Shown here piece after piece: positions 13,038-23,713 of a stretch of 64,000 bases of DNA; the first letter of the stretch is position 1, and each line of letters begins with the position of its first letter. Below the pieces are notes generated by a model. That model did not search any database. It was not told where the DNA came from and saw nothing but the letters and a program-made list of their open reading frames with translations. Source of the DNA: Calamus simplicifolius. Its lineage: Eukaryota; Streptophyta; Magnoliopsida; Arecales; Arecaceae. The stretch lies in assembly GCA_900491605.1 (NCBI GenBank), contig UESW01003900.1, forward strand, positions 2,100,727 to 2,164,726. Direction: 5' to 3'. Both the position numbers and the translations under genes were made by a program.

Positions 13038-14408
13038 TAAGTGGGTACATATGCACCAAATATTTTTTAAGTATCTTACATATAAAGTAAAAATACATTA
13101 AAATTACAATAGTTACCATAATAAGGATGGTGAAAATGGATAACAGTAACAGCTAAATTCTATTACCTAATACTTGTTGTGTCCTACTTAACAACAAAAT
13201 ATGACATTAGCACTGAGTTAACATCACTAAAAGAACATGCATCCACAGCAGCCATGTATCCCATACCAATATAATAGGATAAACATGCTACACAAGCATA
13301 GATTTCTAAAACCGACACCAAATGGTATATGAAAATCCATAAAACTGACACCAAACAGGTGAGAAATGACTGGATGGTTACAATTATGGCTGAGAATAGG
13401 TTTCTAATACATCAAAATTTTAGCTATTCCATCAGCCAAGCAAACCATAACCTATCCAGACATGCTGTTCCAACCATATTGTACCTTAACTCTCAAAAAT
13501 CAAAACAAACCAAATAATTAAGAGGAATCAACTCTCTCCAATGATGTCATGTTACCTAACCTTGAGAACACAAATAATAGGTGTTGCAGACACAGTATAC
13601 ATATAGGAAGCTTATAAAAAACCACATGACCAATTTCCCAAACCAACAACCCTTCTAGGAACCTCCCACCCAAGTACATTTTGTTTATAGACTTTTATAA
13701 GTAGACCAACTTCCTAGAACCCTAGTATTTTTGAACTGAAATCATCTCCCTCACCATTAGATCCGCACAGACTCCAAGCCACTCATAAATCACCATTGCT
13801 TGCTTAAAAGAAAAAAATCTAACGAAATAAACAAAAATGTGTAAAAAATAAACAATAACAGAACAGAAATAAACGCTCACTATTTTTGAGTGCAGTGATA
13901 AACAGTATTTCGCAGAATAAACAACTAGTCTGAATGGTAAACAAAAATGCTATAGGAATAAACATAAATATGACGTTTTATGCACCCCAAGGCATGAGGC
14001 ATATGGAGATGGGACACACGCCATGTTAGCTTTGGTTGCATGCCTAGCCTATCCCATCTACTCCATTTTTTATGATGCACCATGTGTAAAATATTTTTTT
14101 ACTTATTTCTTAACATTTCTATTTACCATCCAGACTAGATATTTATTAGTTCAAGTTAACTATTTATTCTATACATATTTGTGTTTATTTTATGACATAA
14201 ATGTTTATCGTCACATCCAAAACAGTTAACATTTACTTTCATTGTATTTGTATTTATTTTTTTTCTTTTTTTATATATTCCGTTTTATTTTATCAATTTT
14301 TTTAAAGAATGAAACAATGGATAATGAATGGCTTTTTGTGCTTTGAAATTCACGTAAATCTAATGATGGAGAAGGCGATCAAATTTGACAATATAGCTAA
14401 ATTCAGCT
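13038..14408. other. No gene recognised
   Basis: AT-rich sequence. 13815-13975 contains repeated AAACA-type phrases, and 14040-14300 is strongly T-rich on the plus strand. No coding or RNA signal. Confidence 0.4.
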
Positions 14409-14450
14409 CTCTCTCTCTCTCTCTCACTCACTCACTCTCTCCCCCTCTCT

Positions 14451-14488
<38 letters not shown>

Positions 14489-14491
14489 TCT
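14409..14491. repeat. (CT)n-(CACT)n-(TA)n microsatellite, left edge of inverted repeat
   Basis: CT repeats, three CACT units, CCCCCTCTCTCTTT, then about 18 TA units and CCTCT directly before the LTR end at 14492. The same order in reverse complement follows the other LTR at 20061-20252, so this flank belongs to the inverted duplication. Confidence 0.9.
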
Positions 14492-15834
14492 TGTCACCCG
14501 GTTAGGTATAGGTTATATTTTTCTTTCTTTACACGGAAGCGCCCTAGCTAGGGACCGGCCTTAGCGCTGCGCACGCTAAGTCAGCCTCAAAGACGAGCGT
14601 CCAAGGTGGGATGAGTGTGGCCGTAGGCCTCCTCTTCCTCGCACAGACTTAGCACACCTCGGCCGCACCAGAGTGGATGCGCCCCACACGTTAGGATGAG
14701 GTTATAGGAACCTCCCTTACAGATGATCGCAAGAACCCCAAGGAAAAACCCCCAATCAACCCACCCAACTCAAGCATGTACGGGACAAAGTCCCAACGTC
14801 TTGATTAATACAATCCAAAGAGGATGACAAGGAAGATGGGCCGCTGCCCTACAACTCTCAAACAAAGAAAGCTCTCCTCACCTTGCCAATTGGCTACAAA
14901 ACTCTCTGCAGCCCCTAGTCGTCCGTAGGAACTCCTCACGGCACCGACCGTCGCCTCCGCGCTCCTTCGCTCGCCCAAGGAACCTCGTCGGCTATGCTCC
15001 AAGCTCTCCACCCGATCGCTTGAAGTCTGCGAGTTGTATTCTTCTCTCTTAAGGATCGTCCGCCCCTCCTTTTATAGCTGCAAGCCACCGCCTAAGCCAC
15101 CGCCTAAGCCACCGCCTCTCATCTTATCTCTTCATTAGATAGGCCTTATCCATAGCTTAGTTCAAACCAGCCAGCTTATCCCTTAGCACCGCCTAGTTTA
15201 AACCATCCTTATCCAATCGCCTGAGCCTTATCTGATCTTATCTTTATCTGCTAACCGCTTCCGCCTTTGAATCAGCTGGGCGCTGGACATCTTCTAGATG
15301 CTGCTAATGGATAACTGGCGCGCGTCCTCCTGGCGCGCGCGTTGCGGGCGTTGGGCACACGTGCCTAGCGTGCGTCCTGGTGGGCGGGCCTCCTGCCCGT
15401 CCGGCTGCTGCTAGGGGTTGGGCGCATCACGACGCGCCCAGGTTGGGTGCGCGCTCGCGCGCCAGGCTCCACCTGCGCCTGAGCGTGCGAGGCTGCTGGG
15501 CGCTCTGCTGGAAAGCCTATGCCCATGCAGCTGAGCCGCACGCTCTTCCGGATCTCCTTCGGCCATGCGCGCCTGCCGATAACTTAGCGCGCTGATGCTG
15601 ACTCCGCGTGCCGCCGCATCTTGCGAGTAAGTCTGCATCTGGCCGTGGCGCATTGGATCACCAACCTCGCGCCACATCTGACATGGGGTTCGTCGACCCC
15701 AGGACGGGCGTGCACATCCTGTCGCACGGTCAGTCTCGTCCCGGTAGGCCCTCGACCAGTCCTACCTACCCGTGCTGCGCGCCACGGGCTATGCTACGGC
15801 CCTCCTGGCCGTGCGCACTACTGGGGCGGTGACA
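14492..15834 (-). mobile_element. Ty3/gypsy LTR, left arm of the inverted repeat
   Basis: Minus-strand LTR of 1343 bp with ends TGTCACC and GGTGACA. It has a TATA box (TATAAAA on the minus strand, forward 15070-15076) and three tandem AAGCCACCGCCT units at about 15082-15116, where the right-arm LTR has one. It pairs with the right-arm LTR (18880-20060), which lacks two internal blocks of roughly 130 and 40 bp present here. Being complete, this is the better representative of the LTR. Confidence 0.9.
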
Positions 15835-16889
15835 ATCCTCCCCCACCTGAAGGCGCCGACGCCCCCGTCGCGCTCTCCCTCGTGTAGGTTCGTATGTCGT
15901 CCTCGAACTGCCATAGCTCCTCGGCCCGCCTCCAGGTGGCATTTGAGACATCTTCTCCGTGCCACTATACCAAGTACTCCGTGTAATGGGGTCCTTGACT
16001 CGTCCCCACCTTCCTGTCCGCCAAAATCCTAGCAATCTTCCTTGCAAATCTCGAGCGAACGGCAGGGCGCATCCTGCCGGGGTTCTCGAGTTGATCTGCA
16101 ACCAAGTCTCCATGGTAGGGTTTGAGGAAACTCACGTGGAACACCGGATGTATCCTCAGTCTGGCCGGCAAGGCCAGCTTGTAAGCTACTTCACCTACCC
16201 TCCTGAGCACCTTGGAAGGGCCATCATACCTCGGCAACAGCCCTTTGTGTTGCTTCCGCTTGGTGGCCTTTTTCCAAAGGTAGGGCGTGATCTTTAGCAT
16301 GGCCAAATCGCCCACTTGGAATTCTACCGGTCGCCGGTGCTCGTCCGCGCGCAGCTTCATCCGCATCGTCGCCCGCACCAAGCTGTCGCGCGCCTTCGCC
16401 ATATTGTCGGTCCTGTCCGTTGCAAACAAGTGCGCTGCTGGGCATGGGCCGTCGTATTGGCGTGCGACCTCCAAAGGTGTCCTAGGCTGGTAGCCTAGGC
16501 ACAGCTCCGCTGGGCTTTGATCCGTTGCTGAGGTGCGGTTGAAGTTGTATGAGAACTGTGCCGCATCCAGCACTCCAGCCAGTTCCGCTGTCTAGCTGTG
16601 ACGAAGTGCCGCAGATACTCCTCGAGCAAGGCGTTCACCCGCTCGGTCTGACCGTCCGTCTGTGGGTGGAATGCCGTGGAGAATTTGAGCTCTGTGCCCA
16701 CGATTTGGAAGAGCGTGGTCCGGAACTTCCCTGTGAAACGCCCATCACGGTTGCTGACGATGTCCCCGGGAATGCCGAAGACTTTCACCACATGGCTGAA
16801 GAAAAGTGAGGCGCAGGTTTCTGCCGTGCAGGGTTCGAGTACAGCCATGAAGATGGCGTACTTCGAGAATCGGTCCACCACCACAAACA
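15835..16889 (-). pseudogene. Gypsy chromovirus integrase C-terminus and chromodomain, left arm
   Basis: Minus-strand pol fragment. From 16896 downward it reads the integrase core (VVVDRFSKYAIF, the second catalytic Asp now in a VSNRDGRF context, and HPQTDGQTERVN with the catalytic Glu). It then shifts frame near 16570 and continues through the integrase C-terminus (GDLAMLKITPYLWKK, HPVFHVSFLKPYHG) into the chromodomain start (YTEYLV). A TAG stop at 15965-15967 cuts the chromodomain where the right arm has a sense codon (YLVQWHGED). The chromodomain would direct integration to particular chromatin. The fragment ends at about 16889 in a head-to-head junction with plus-strand sequence of the same family. 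Confidence 0.85.
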
Positions 16890-17157
16890 GTGGCACGGAG
16901 AAGATGTCTCAGATGCCACCTGGAGGCGGGCCGAGGGCAGTTCGAGGACGACATACGAACCTACACGAGGAAGAGCGCGACGGGGGCGTCAGCGCCTTCA
17001 GGTGGGGGAGGATTGTCACCGCCCCAGTAGTGCGCACAGCCAGGAGGGCCGTAGCGCAGCCCGTGGCGCGCAGCACGGGTAGGTAGGACTGGTCGAGGGC
17101 CTACCAGGACGAGACTGACCATGCGACATGATGTGCACGCTCGTCCTGGGGTCGACG
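16886..17157 (+). mobile_element. Gypsy chromodomain end plus truncated LTR start, central fragment
   Basis: Plus-strand copy of the last part of the chromodomain (TGGCACGGAGAAGATGTCTC) followed by the LTR start TGTCACC at 17014. It matches 18787-19022 of the right arm, and keeps a block of about 38 bp around GCCACCTGGAGGCGGGCC that the right arm lacks but the left arm has. The LTR copy breaks off after GTCGACG at 17157 and runs straight into RNase H coding sequence. Confidence 0.85.
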
Positions 17158-18896
17158 TCTAGTGGCCTACGAGAGCAGAAAATTCAAGGACGCTGAGACC
17201 CGATACTCGGCGCACGAGAAGGAGATGACCGCCGTGATTCATTGCTTGGAGGTGTGGCGCCACTATTTGCTGGGGACGAAGTTCAAGATCATCACCGACA
17301 ATGTCGCCAACACCTACTTCAAGACTCGGCACAAGTTGACACCAAAGCAGGCTCGCTGGCAGGAGTACCTGGCGGAGTTTGACTTCGACTGGGAGCATCG
17401 GCCGGGACGACAGAACCAAGTGGTCGACACCCTCAGCCGCCAAGTCAACCAGGAGTTCGTGGCCGCGGTGGCGACCATGCAGACAGACATGACCAAGCGC
17501 ATCCGCGAGACAGCACAGACAGATGCAGCCTATGCAAAAGTGATGCGCGACGTCACGAGCGGCTTGGTGCGGCGCTTTTGGATCCAGGACGGCCTGCTTC
17601 GTGCGCAGGGAGGCAGGTTGGTCGTGCCAAAGAATGATGCTCTGCGGCGCGACCTATTAAAAGAGTCCCATGACTCAAGGTGGGCGGGCCATCCGGGCAT
17701 CGAACGGATGTACGCCCTCCTTTCTCGAGATTTCTACTAGCCGAACATGTGGAGAGATGTGGAGGCTTATGTGCGGAGCTGCCTCATATGCCAGATGGAC
17801 AAGGTGGAGCGCAAGAGACCGGCAGGATTACTTCAGCCGCTGCCTATACCAAACCGACCGTGGGCATCCGTGTCCATGGACTTTATTGCTGGATTTCCAG
17901 AGGTGGATGGCAGGAAGACCATCTTCGTGGTGGTGGACCGATTCTCGAAGTACGCCATCTTCATGGCTGTACCCGAACCCTGTACGGCAGAAACCTACGC
18001 CTCACTTTTCTTCAGCCATGTAGTGAAAGTCTTCGGCATTCCCGGGGACATCATCAGCGACCGTGATGGGCGTTTCACAGGGAAGTTCTGGACCATGCTC
18101 TTCCAAATCGTGGGCACAGAGCTCAAATTCTCCACGGCATTCCACCCACAGACGGACGGTCAGATCGAGCGGGTGAACGCCTTGCTCGAGGAGTATCTAC
18201 GGCACTTCGTCACAGCTAGACAGCGGAACTGGCTGGAGTTGCTGGATGCGGCACAGTTCTCATACAACCTCAACCGCACCTCAGCAACGAATCAAAGCCC
18301 AACGGAGCTGTGCCTAGGCTACCAGCCTAGGACACCTTTGGAGGTCGCACGCCAATACGACGGCCCATGCCCAGCGGCGCACTTGTTTGCAAGGGACAAG
18401 ACCGACAATATGGCGAAGGCGCGCAACAGCTTGGTGCGGGCGGCGATGCGGATGAAGCTGCGCGCAGACGAGCATCGGCGACCGATAGAATTCCAAGTGG
18501 GCGATTTGGTCATGCTAAAGATCACGCCCTACCTTTGGAAAAAGGCCACCAAGCGGAAGCAACACAAAGGGCTGTTGCCGAGGTATGATGGCCCTTTCAA
18601 GGTGCTCGGTGTTCCACGTGAGTTTCCTCAAACCCTACCATGGAGACTTGGTTGCAGATCAGCTCGAGAACCTCGGCAAGATGCGCCCTACCGTTCGCCC
18701 GAGATTTGCAAGGAAGATTGCTAGGATTTTGGCGGACAGGAAGGTGGGGACGAGTCAAGGACCCCAGTACACGGAGTACTTGGTACAGTGGCACGGAGAA
18801 GATGTCTCAGATGACGACATACGAACCTACACGAGGGAGAGCGTGACGGGGGCGTCGGAGCCTTCAGGTAGGGAAGGATTGTCACCACCCCAGTAA
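17158..18896 (+). pseudogene. Gypsy chromovirus RNase H, integrase and chromodomain, right arm
   Basis: Plus-strand pol fragment, 5' truncated. 17162-17460 is RNase H (YSAHEKEMTAVIHCLEVWRH...PGRQNQVVDTLSRQ). It is followed by the integrase zinc finger (HDSRWAGHPGIER ... CLICQ). A TAG stop at 17738-17740 splits the finger. The core follows with its acidic triad contexts (SMDFIAGFP, SDRDGRF, HPQTDGQIERVN), then GDLVMLKITPYLWKK. A deletion of about 60 bp near 18608, relative to the left arm, shifts the frame before HVSFLKPYHG. The chromodomain (EYLVQWHGEDVSDD) ends at the TAA at 18894-18896, just inside the LTR. Inactive as it stands; lineage is chromovirus. Confidence 0.9.
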
Positions 18897-20060
18897 TGCG
18901 CACGGCCAGGAGGGTCGTAGCGCAGCCCGTGGCGCGCAGCACGGGTAGGTAGGACTGGTCGAGGGCCTACCGGGACGAGACTGACCGTGCGACAGGATGT
19001 GCACGCCCGTCCTGGGGTCGACGAACCCCATGTCAGATGTGGCACGAGGTTGGTGATCCAATGCGCCACGGCCAGATGCAGACTTACTCTCCAGATGCGG
19101 CGACACGCGGAGTCAGCATCAGCGCGCTAAGTTATCGGCAGGCGCGCATGGCCGAAGGAGATCCGAAAGAGCGCGCGGCTCAGCTGCATGGGCACAGGCT
19201 TTCCAGCAGAGCGCCCAGCAGCCTCGCACGCTCAGGCGCAGGTGGCGCCTGGCGCGCGAGCGCGCACCCAACCTGGGCGCATCGTGATGCGCCCAGCCCC
19301 TAGCAGCAACCGGACGGGCAGGAGGCCCGCCCACCAGGACGCACACCAGGCACGTGTGCCTAACGCCCGCAATGCGCGCGCCAGGAGGACGCGCGCCAGT
19401 TATCCATTAGCAGCATCTAGAAGATGTCCAGCGCCCAGCTGATTCAAAGGCGAAAGCGGTTAGCAGATAAAGATAAGATCAGATAAGGCTCAGGCGATTG
19501 GATAAGGATGGTTTAAACTAGGCGGTGCTAAGGGATAAGCCGACTGGTTTGAATTAAGCTATGGATAAGGCCTATCTAATGAAGAGATAAGATGAGAGGC
19601 GGTGGCTTGCAGCTATAAAAGGAGGGGCGGACGATCCTTAAGAGAGAAGAATACAACTCGCAGACTTCAAGCGATCGGGTGGAGAGCTTGGAGCATAGCC
19701 GACGAGGTTCCTTGGAGAGCTTTCTTTGTTTGAGAGTTGTAGGGCAGCGGCCCATCTTCCTTGTCATCCTCTTTGGATTGTATTAATCAAGAGGTTGGGA
19801 CTTTGTCCCTTGGGGTTCTTGCGATCATCTATAAGGGAGGTTCCTATAACCTCATCCTAACGTGTGGGGCGCATCCACTCTGGTGCGGCCGAGGTGTGCT
19901 AAGTCTGTGCGAGAAAGAGGAGGCCTACGGCCACACTCATCCCACCTTGGACGCGCGTCTTTGAGGCTGACTTAGCGCGCGCAGTGCTAAGGCCGGTCCC
20001 TAGCTAGGGCGCTTCCGTGTAAAAGAAAGAAAAATATAACCTATACCTAGCCGGGTGACA
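18880..20060 (+). mobile_element. Ty3/gypsy 3' LTR, right arm of the inverted repeat
   Basis: Plus-strand LTR of 1181 bp with ends TGTCACC and GGTGACA. A TATA box (TATAAAA) is at 19614-19620, about 40 bases before a likely transcript start. It is the inverted partner of 14492-15834 and lacks two internal blocks found there. It ends 444 bp from the stop codon of the UBA2-type gene, which runs toward it. Confidence 0.9.
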
Positions 20061-20069
20061 AGAGGGTAA

Positions 20070-20123
<54 letters not shown>

Positions 20124-20178
20124 TTATATTATATTTATATTTATATTATATATATTTATATATATTTATATATATTTA

Positions 20179-20215
<37 letters not shown>

Positions 20216-20252
20216 AGAGAGGGAGAGAGTGAGTGAGTGAGAGAGAGAGAGA
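20061..20252. repeat. (TA)n-(GA)n microsatellite, right edge of inverted repeat
   Basis: AGAGG, then about 145 bp of TA/TTTATA repeats, then AAAGAGAGAGGGAGAGAGTG, (AGTG)n and (GA)n. It is the reverse-complement counterpart of 14409-14491 but with a longer TA tract. Confidence 0.9.
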
Positions 20253-20503
20253 ATGAAGGTATTGAAGAGGACTTCAAATGATAGTAAAACTGATCATTAC
20301 TTTTGATGCTAGTCTACATACACTAAGGGTTGATTTCTTAGAGTAAAGACAAAATAAAACAACGTTAGCAAGATGTAAATATAATAACAAGATGGAAGAA
20401 AACTAAAAACTTTGCCTAATTGTTAATATCTATATTCTACAATAAGTTAGATAAAAAATCCAACAAACCAATATGCAGACATGTTATCGAATCTGAGCCT
20501 TAC
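20253..20503 (-). other. 3' flank of the UBA2-type gene, probably a 3' UTR intron start
   Basis: AT-rich sequence without a frame. On the minus strand it begins GTAAGG immediately after the TAG stop, a good splice donor, so this is likely intron rather than mature 3' UTR. I could not locate the acceptor. Confidence 0.45.
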
Positions 20504-22072
20504 CTAATGACCCAGGTAATGTGTTACACCGCCCATGTGCCCAAGGCCCTGCTGGTTCCGTCCAGATCCTCCTTGTCCCATCTGGGAATTCCCATATCCA
20601 CCCTGCACTGATGCCTGTGCCCCATATCCCCCCAACACTCCAGGGTTCACGTTTCCCCCAACAGTAGGCACTTGATTCCCATAAGCGCCTTGCATCCCGT
20701 GCCCCCCACTGCTCACAATAGGGGTGGGAACCACCTGGTTCACCACCGGTGCCCCCACTCCAGCAGAACCCAAAGTGCCTAAAAGGTTAGTCAATCCCAG
20801 TCCGGCCCCCTGGCTCGCAAGGAATGCAGTCAGAGCCTGCCCTAACGCCGGGTTCAACCCTGCTGCTGCGGCGGCAGCAGCTGCAGCTGCTGGTTGAGCT
20901 GCTGCCTGGTTGAACCCCAAACCGGCGGCTGAAGGGGCTATCATATGCCCAGAAGAACCCGCTCCAGGCAAATGACTCCCCAACCCACCTATAAACCCAG
21001 CATTCTCACTCCTTGTGAAGTGAGATCCTTGCGCCCCAACTGCACCGGCACCATGATGCAAGCCGGCATGGTGGGAACCAGAGCCCTGAATGTGAAACCC
21101 CAGTTTGTTTGGTTTCGGCCCATCGATCGCCTTCTGGCAGTGCAAGATATGGCCTTCGAACTTTTTATGGGGTTCCTCCAATGCCTTCTTCGCACTCTCA
21201 ATCGTCTTGTAGACAAAGAGACAGAATCCCTTCGGCTTCCCGGTCACCTTATCTAACCCTAAGGGCCCCTCCTCAATCTCCCCAAATTTCGAGAAGAATT
21301 GCAGCAGCTTCTGGGGATCGACATCGGCCCCAACATTGCTGACGAAGATCTTGCGCTGCGTGTACTCCGACACTGGCGGGGCCGGGGGCGGGACCGGACC
21401 GGCAGAGGCTAGCTGGCAGGCGGTCATCCGGTTGCCGATTTTCTTCTGAGGCTGCTTCAGGGCGCGCCGGGCCCCGCTCCGGTGCTTGAAGAGGATGAAT
21501 CCGTAGCCCTTGGACTTGCCGGTGGCCTTGTCGGTGACGGCGTTACAGTCCTGGATCTCTCCGTACTGGCGGAAGGCGGCGGTGAGGGTCTCGGCGTTGG
21601 TGTCCCACCCGAGACCGTGGACGAAGATCTTGCGATGGGCCGGATCGACGTCTGCGATCCGGTGGATCTCCTCCAGGACATCAGGGTGCTTCACGGCGGC
21701 GTCGCGGAGGATCTCGATAAGCTGGTCCTTGGGGAAGGGTTCGAGGAGATTCTGGATGGAGGTCGGGTCGTCCTCCCCCTCCTCCTCGTCGCTGGCGATG
21801 GCATCGTCTCCGATGTCGCCGGCGACGCCGTTGCCAGCGGCGGAGGACGGCGGGTCAGGGTTGAGCGCGGAGGAGGAATCGGGGATCTGCGGTTCCTGAT
21901 CATCGTGGGCGGCGGCTTCTTGGTTGATGTGCTCCTCTTCTTCGATGGGTTCTTCCTTGGTAGGGTCTTCTTGGCCGATGGGTTCTTCGTCTTTGGGTTC
22001 CTGGGCGGTGGATTCGGGAGCCGGTTCCTTAGCGGGCTCGGCCTTGTTCTCGAGCTTTCGCTTCTTGGCCAT
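20504..22072 (-). CDS. UBP1-associated protein 2 (UBA2)-like RNA-binding protein
   Basis: Intact single-exon frame of 522 residues on the minus strand, starting at an ATG in good context (CGCCATGG). Order: Lys-rich start with KKRK (3-6, likely nuclear signal); acidic Glu/Asp-rich region (about 25-105); a short helix-like segment (111-140); RRM1 (about 148-223; RNP2 IFVHGL, RNP1 KGYGFILF); RRM2 (about 241-315; RNP2 IFVSNV, RNP1 KGFCLFVY); then a Gly/Ala/Gln-rich tail with a poly-Ala run. This order and the strongly conserved RRMs match plant UBA2a/b/c nuclear RNA-binding proteins, which associate with UBP1 and bind U-rich 3' UTRs in stress and ABA responses. Which of a, b or c it is cannot be settled. 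The coding sequence is GC-rich against AT-rich flanks. It is the only clearly functional host gene here. Confidence 0.93.
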   Translation of the reverse strand: MAKKRKLENKAEPAKEPAPESTAQEPKDEEPIGQEDPTKEEPIEEEEHINQEAAAHDDQEPQIPDSSSALNPDPPSSAAGNGVAGDIGDDAIASDEEEGEDDPTSIQNLLEPFPKDQLIEILRDAAVKHPDVLEEIHRIADVDPAHRKIFVHGLGWDTNAETLTAAFRQYGEIQDCNAVTDKATGKSKGYGFILFKHRSGARRALKQPQKKIGNRMTACQLASAGPVPPPAPPVSEYTQRKIFVSNVGADVDPQKLLQFFSKFGEIEEGPLGLDKVTGKPKGFCLFVYKTIESAKKALEEPHKKFEGHILHCQKAIDGPKPNKLGFHIQGSGSHHAGLHHGAGAVGAQGSHFTRSENAGFIGGLGSHLPGAGSSGHMIAPSAAGLGFNQAAAQPAAAAAAAAAAGLNPALGQALTAFLASQGAGLGLTNLLGTLGSAGVGAPVVNQVVPTPIVSSGGHGMQGAYGNQVPTVGGNVNPGVLGGYGAQASVQGGYGNSQMGQGGSGRNQQGLGHMGGVTHYLGH

Positions 22073-22148
22073 GGCGAGAGAAAAAGGGGGTGGATTACTC
22101 GGCTAGGGTTCGAATAGGTAATGCTGCCGGGGGTCAAGGGGTTATATA
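22073..22148 (-). promoter_or_regulatory. Core promoter and 5' UTR of the UBA2-type gene
   Basis: On the minus strand a TATA box (TATATAA, forward 22142-22148) lies about 70 bp upstream of the ATG. That predicts a transcript start near 22115 and a 5' UTR of about 40 nt. Directly upstream is CATATGACTCCC. Confidence 0.6.
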
Positions 22149-22369
22149 GGGAGTCATATGACGAAAATGCCCTTAACCCTTTTACTCATTGTATAATCAA
22201 GGAGTGGTTCGGTAATCATTCGAACTTCACTCATCAAGCAGCTAGGATTTAATCAACATGTTGCAGAGCCTTCTACTTTGCTTGCTTTGACGTTATCAAG
22301 TGGCTAGGATTGATTCAGCATCTGGTGGAGCCTTCACCGTTAACCATTAGAGCTAAGTTAAAGACAGAC

Positions 22370-22412
<43 letters not shown>

Positions 22413-22490
22413 TAAAAAGTATAGAAAAATAAAATTTAAGATAGAAGATAAAATATTTTTGAAAGTATCCTTTAGAAATATGTAATAAGA
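22149..22490. other. Upstream region with short duplication and TA microsatellite
   Basis: An imperfect 62-bp tandem duplication (ATCAAGCAGCTAGGATTT at 22233 and ATCAAGTGGCTAGGATTG at 22295) is followed by (TA)n at 22372-22410. These lie 70 to 340 bp upstream of the TATA box, so they may belong to the proximal promoter. No coding signal. Confidence 0.6.
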
Positions 22491-22927
22491 TTTAGAAAGA
22501 AAGAGAAGCTAAGTTTCCGATATATTGGACTTTATGAGATTATTGAAAAGATTGGGGTGCTTGGCATATAAATTAGCCTTACCTTCATAACTCTCTTAGA
22601 TTCTTAATGTGTTCCATGTTTCAATGCTTAAGTGGTATCTATCATATTCCTCTCACGTGTTTCAAACTGAGCCTCTAGAGTTGTAGAAAGATTTATCCTA
22701 TGCAGTGAAGCCAGTGCAGATTATGAGTTATGAGGTTAAAGATTCTGAGTTATGAGGTTAAGCAATTCGCAGTAAAAGAATTTCTTTAGTTAAAGTATAG
22801 CAGTAAAATTACCAAAAAGAAGAAGCTACATAGAAGAGAGAGGAAGAAATGAGATTTAAGTACCCCATCTATTTCGAGGATTAAAATAACTAAATTTTGG
22901 GGATAAAATTTCCTAAAGGGGGAAGAT
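22491..22927 (+). pseudogene. Decayed Del/Tekay-like gypsy integrase C-terminus and chromodomain
   Basis: No open frame survives, but pieces read like the end of a Del/Tekay pol. FRYIGLYEIIEKIGV near 22515 corresponds to the integrase C-terminal motif, ILSYEVKQFAVKEF near 22740 to the linker before the chromodomain, and TTTGGGGATAAAATTTCCTA at 22892 to the conserved pol end just before the polypurine tract (AAAGGGGGAAGA). Many stops and indels mark it as old. Confidence 0.6.
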
Positions 22928-23295
22928 CATAACATCTCGAGCTTAGAAGCCTTGTATTTTAATTTTTATGTGTATGCCTTTATTATTGGTTTAACTTTCT
23001 GGTGTATGTAATTTAAGCGGAGATTTTGAAGAAATAAAAGCTAAAATTTATAAGTGTTTTGAGTTTTCCCTTCTCTTTCCTTGTTTTCCTTTTATGTCAT
23101 GAGATTTTATTTATTGGTCTTGTGTTTGAAGTTTTTTTTTTTTTTTTTGAAGGATTTCAATGATTTTTAGTTATTTTTTTATCTTTGAGATAAGTTGCAA
23201 TGAAGAATTTGAGAGTTAGAATATGTTGGAATTTCTTTGGAGAGGTTATTAGCAAGTTAGCTGACTTGGCAATAGGCTAACATGGAAGTTATCCT

Positions 23296-23467
23296 TTTGT
23301 TAGCTAGCTACCATGCCTATTAATGGGCTAGTAGTTGGCTAACATGCCAATTATTTCCTTTGAATCCTTTGTTAGCTGGCTAACATGCCAGCTATTTCCC
23401 CTTGAATTCTTTGTTAGCTAGCTACCATGCCTACTAACGGGCCAATAGTCGGCTAACATGCCAACTA
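23296..23467 (+). repeat. Diverged tandem repeats built on TTAGCTAGCTACCATGCC
   Basis: The phrases TTAGCTAGCTACCATGCC, GGCTAACATGCC and CTTTGTTAGCTGGCTAACATG recur several times with a spacing of roughly 50-110 bp. A related phrase continues near 23515 (CATGCCGGCTAA). Probably an internal repeat of the LTR. Confidence 0.6.
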
Positions 23468-23713
23468 GTGTGGGAGAAGCTTATGTAAGAGCCACAGAAG
23501 TTAACTTTCATGCCGGCTAATCAATAAAAAGTTTATATTTCTTTGATTTGGGAAGGAATTGAGTCATAGTAGCTAACTAGGGAGCCGGCTAACTTGATTT
23601 GATGAAATATCAATGAAAGAGGAATCGACATTAACTTGGGGAAGTGTTCTAAAAATAGTTCCATAGTGACTACTGTTAGTCATATGACCTAGGGGAGTCT
23701 TTTGAAAATGTAT

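Noticed and set aside
15380..16113. Several overlapping frames of 70-115 codons in the gypsy LTRs (also 18827-19442)
   Set aside because: GC-rich LTR sequence; the frames are not conserved as protein between the two arms and cross the LTR boundary.
21482..22137. Long plus-strand and alternative minus-strand frames over the UBA2-type gene
   Set aside because: Shadows of a GC-rich coding sequence; the 522-residue minus frame has both RRM domains.
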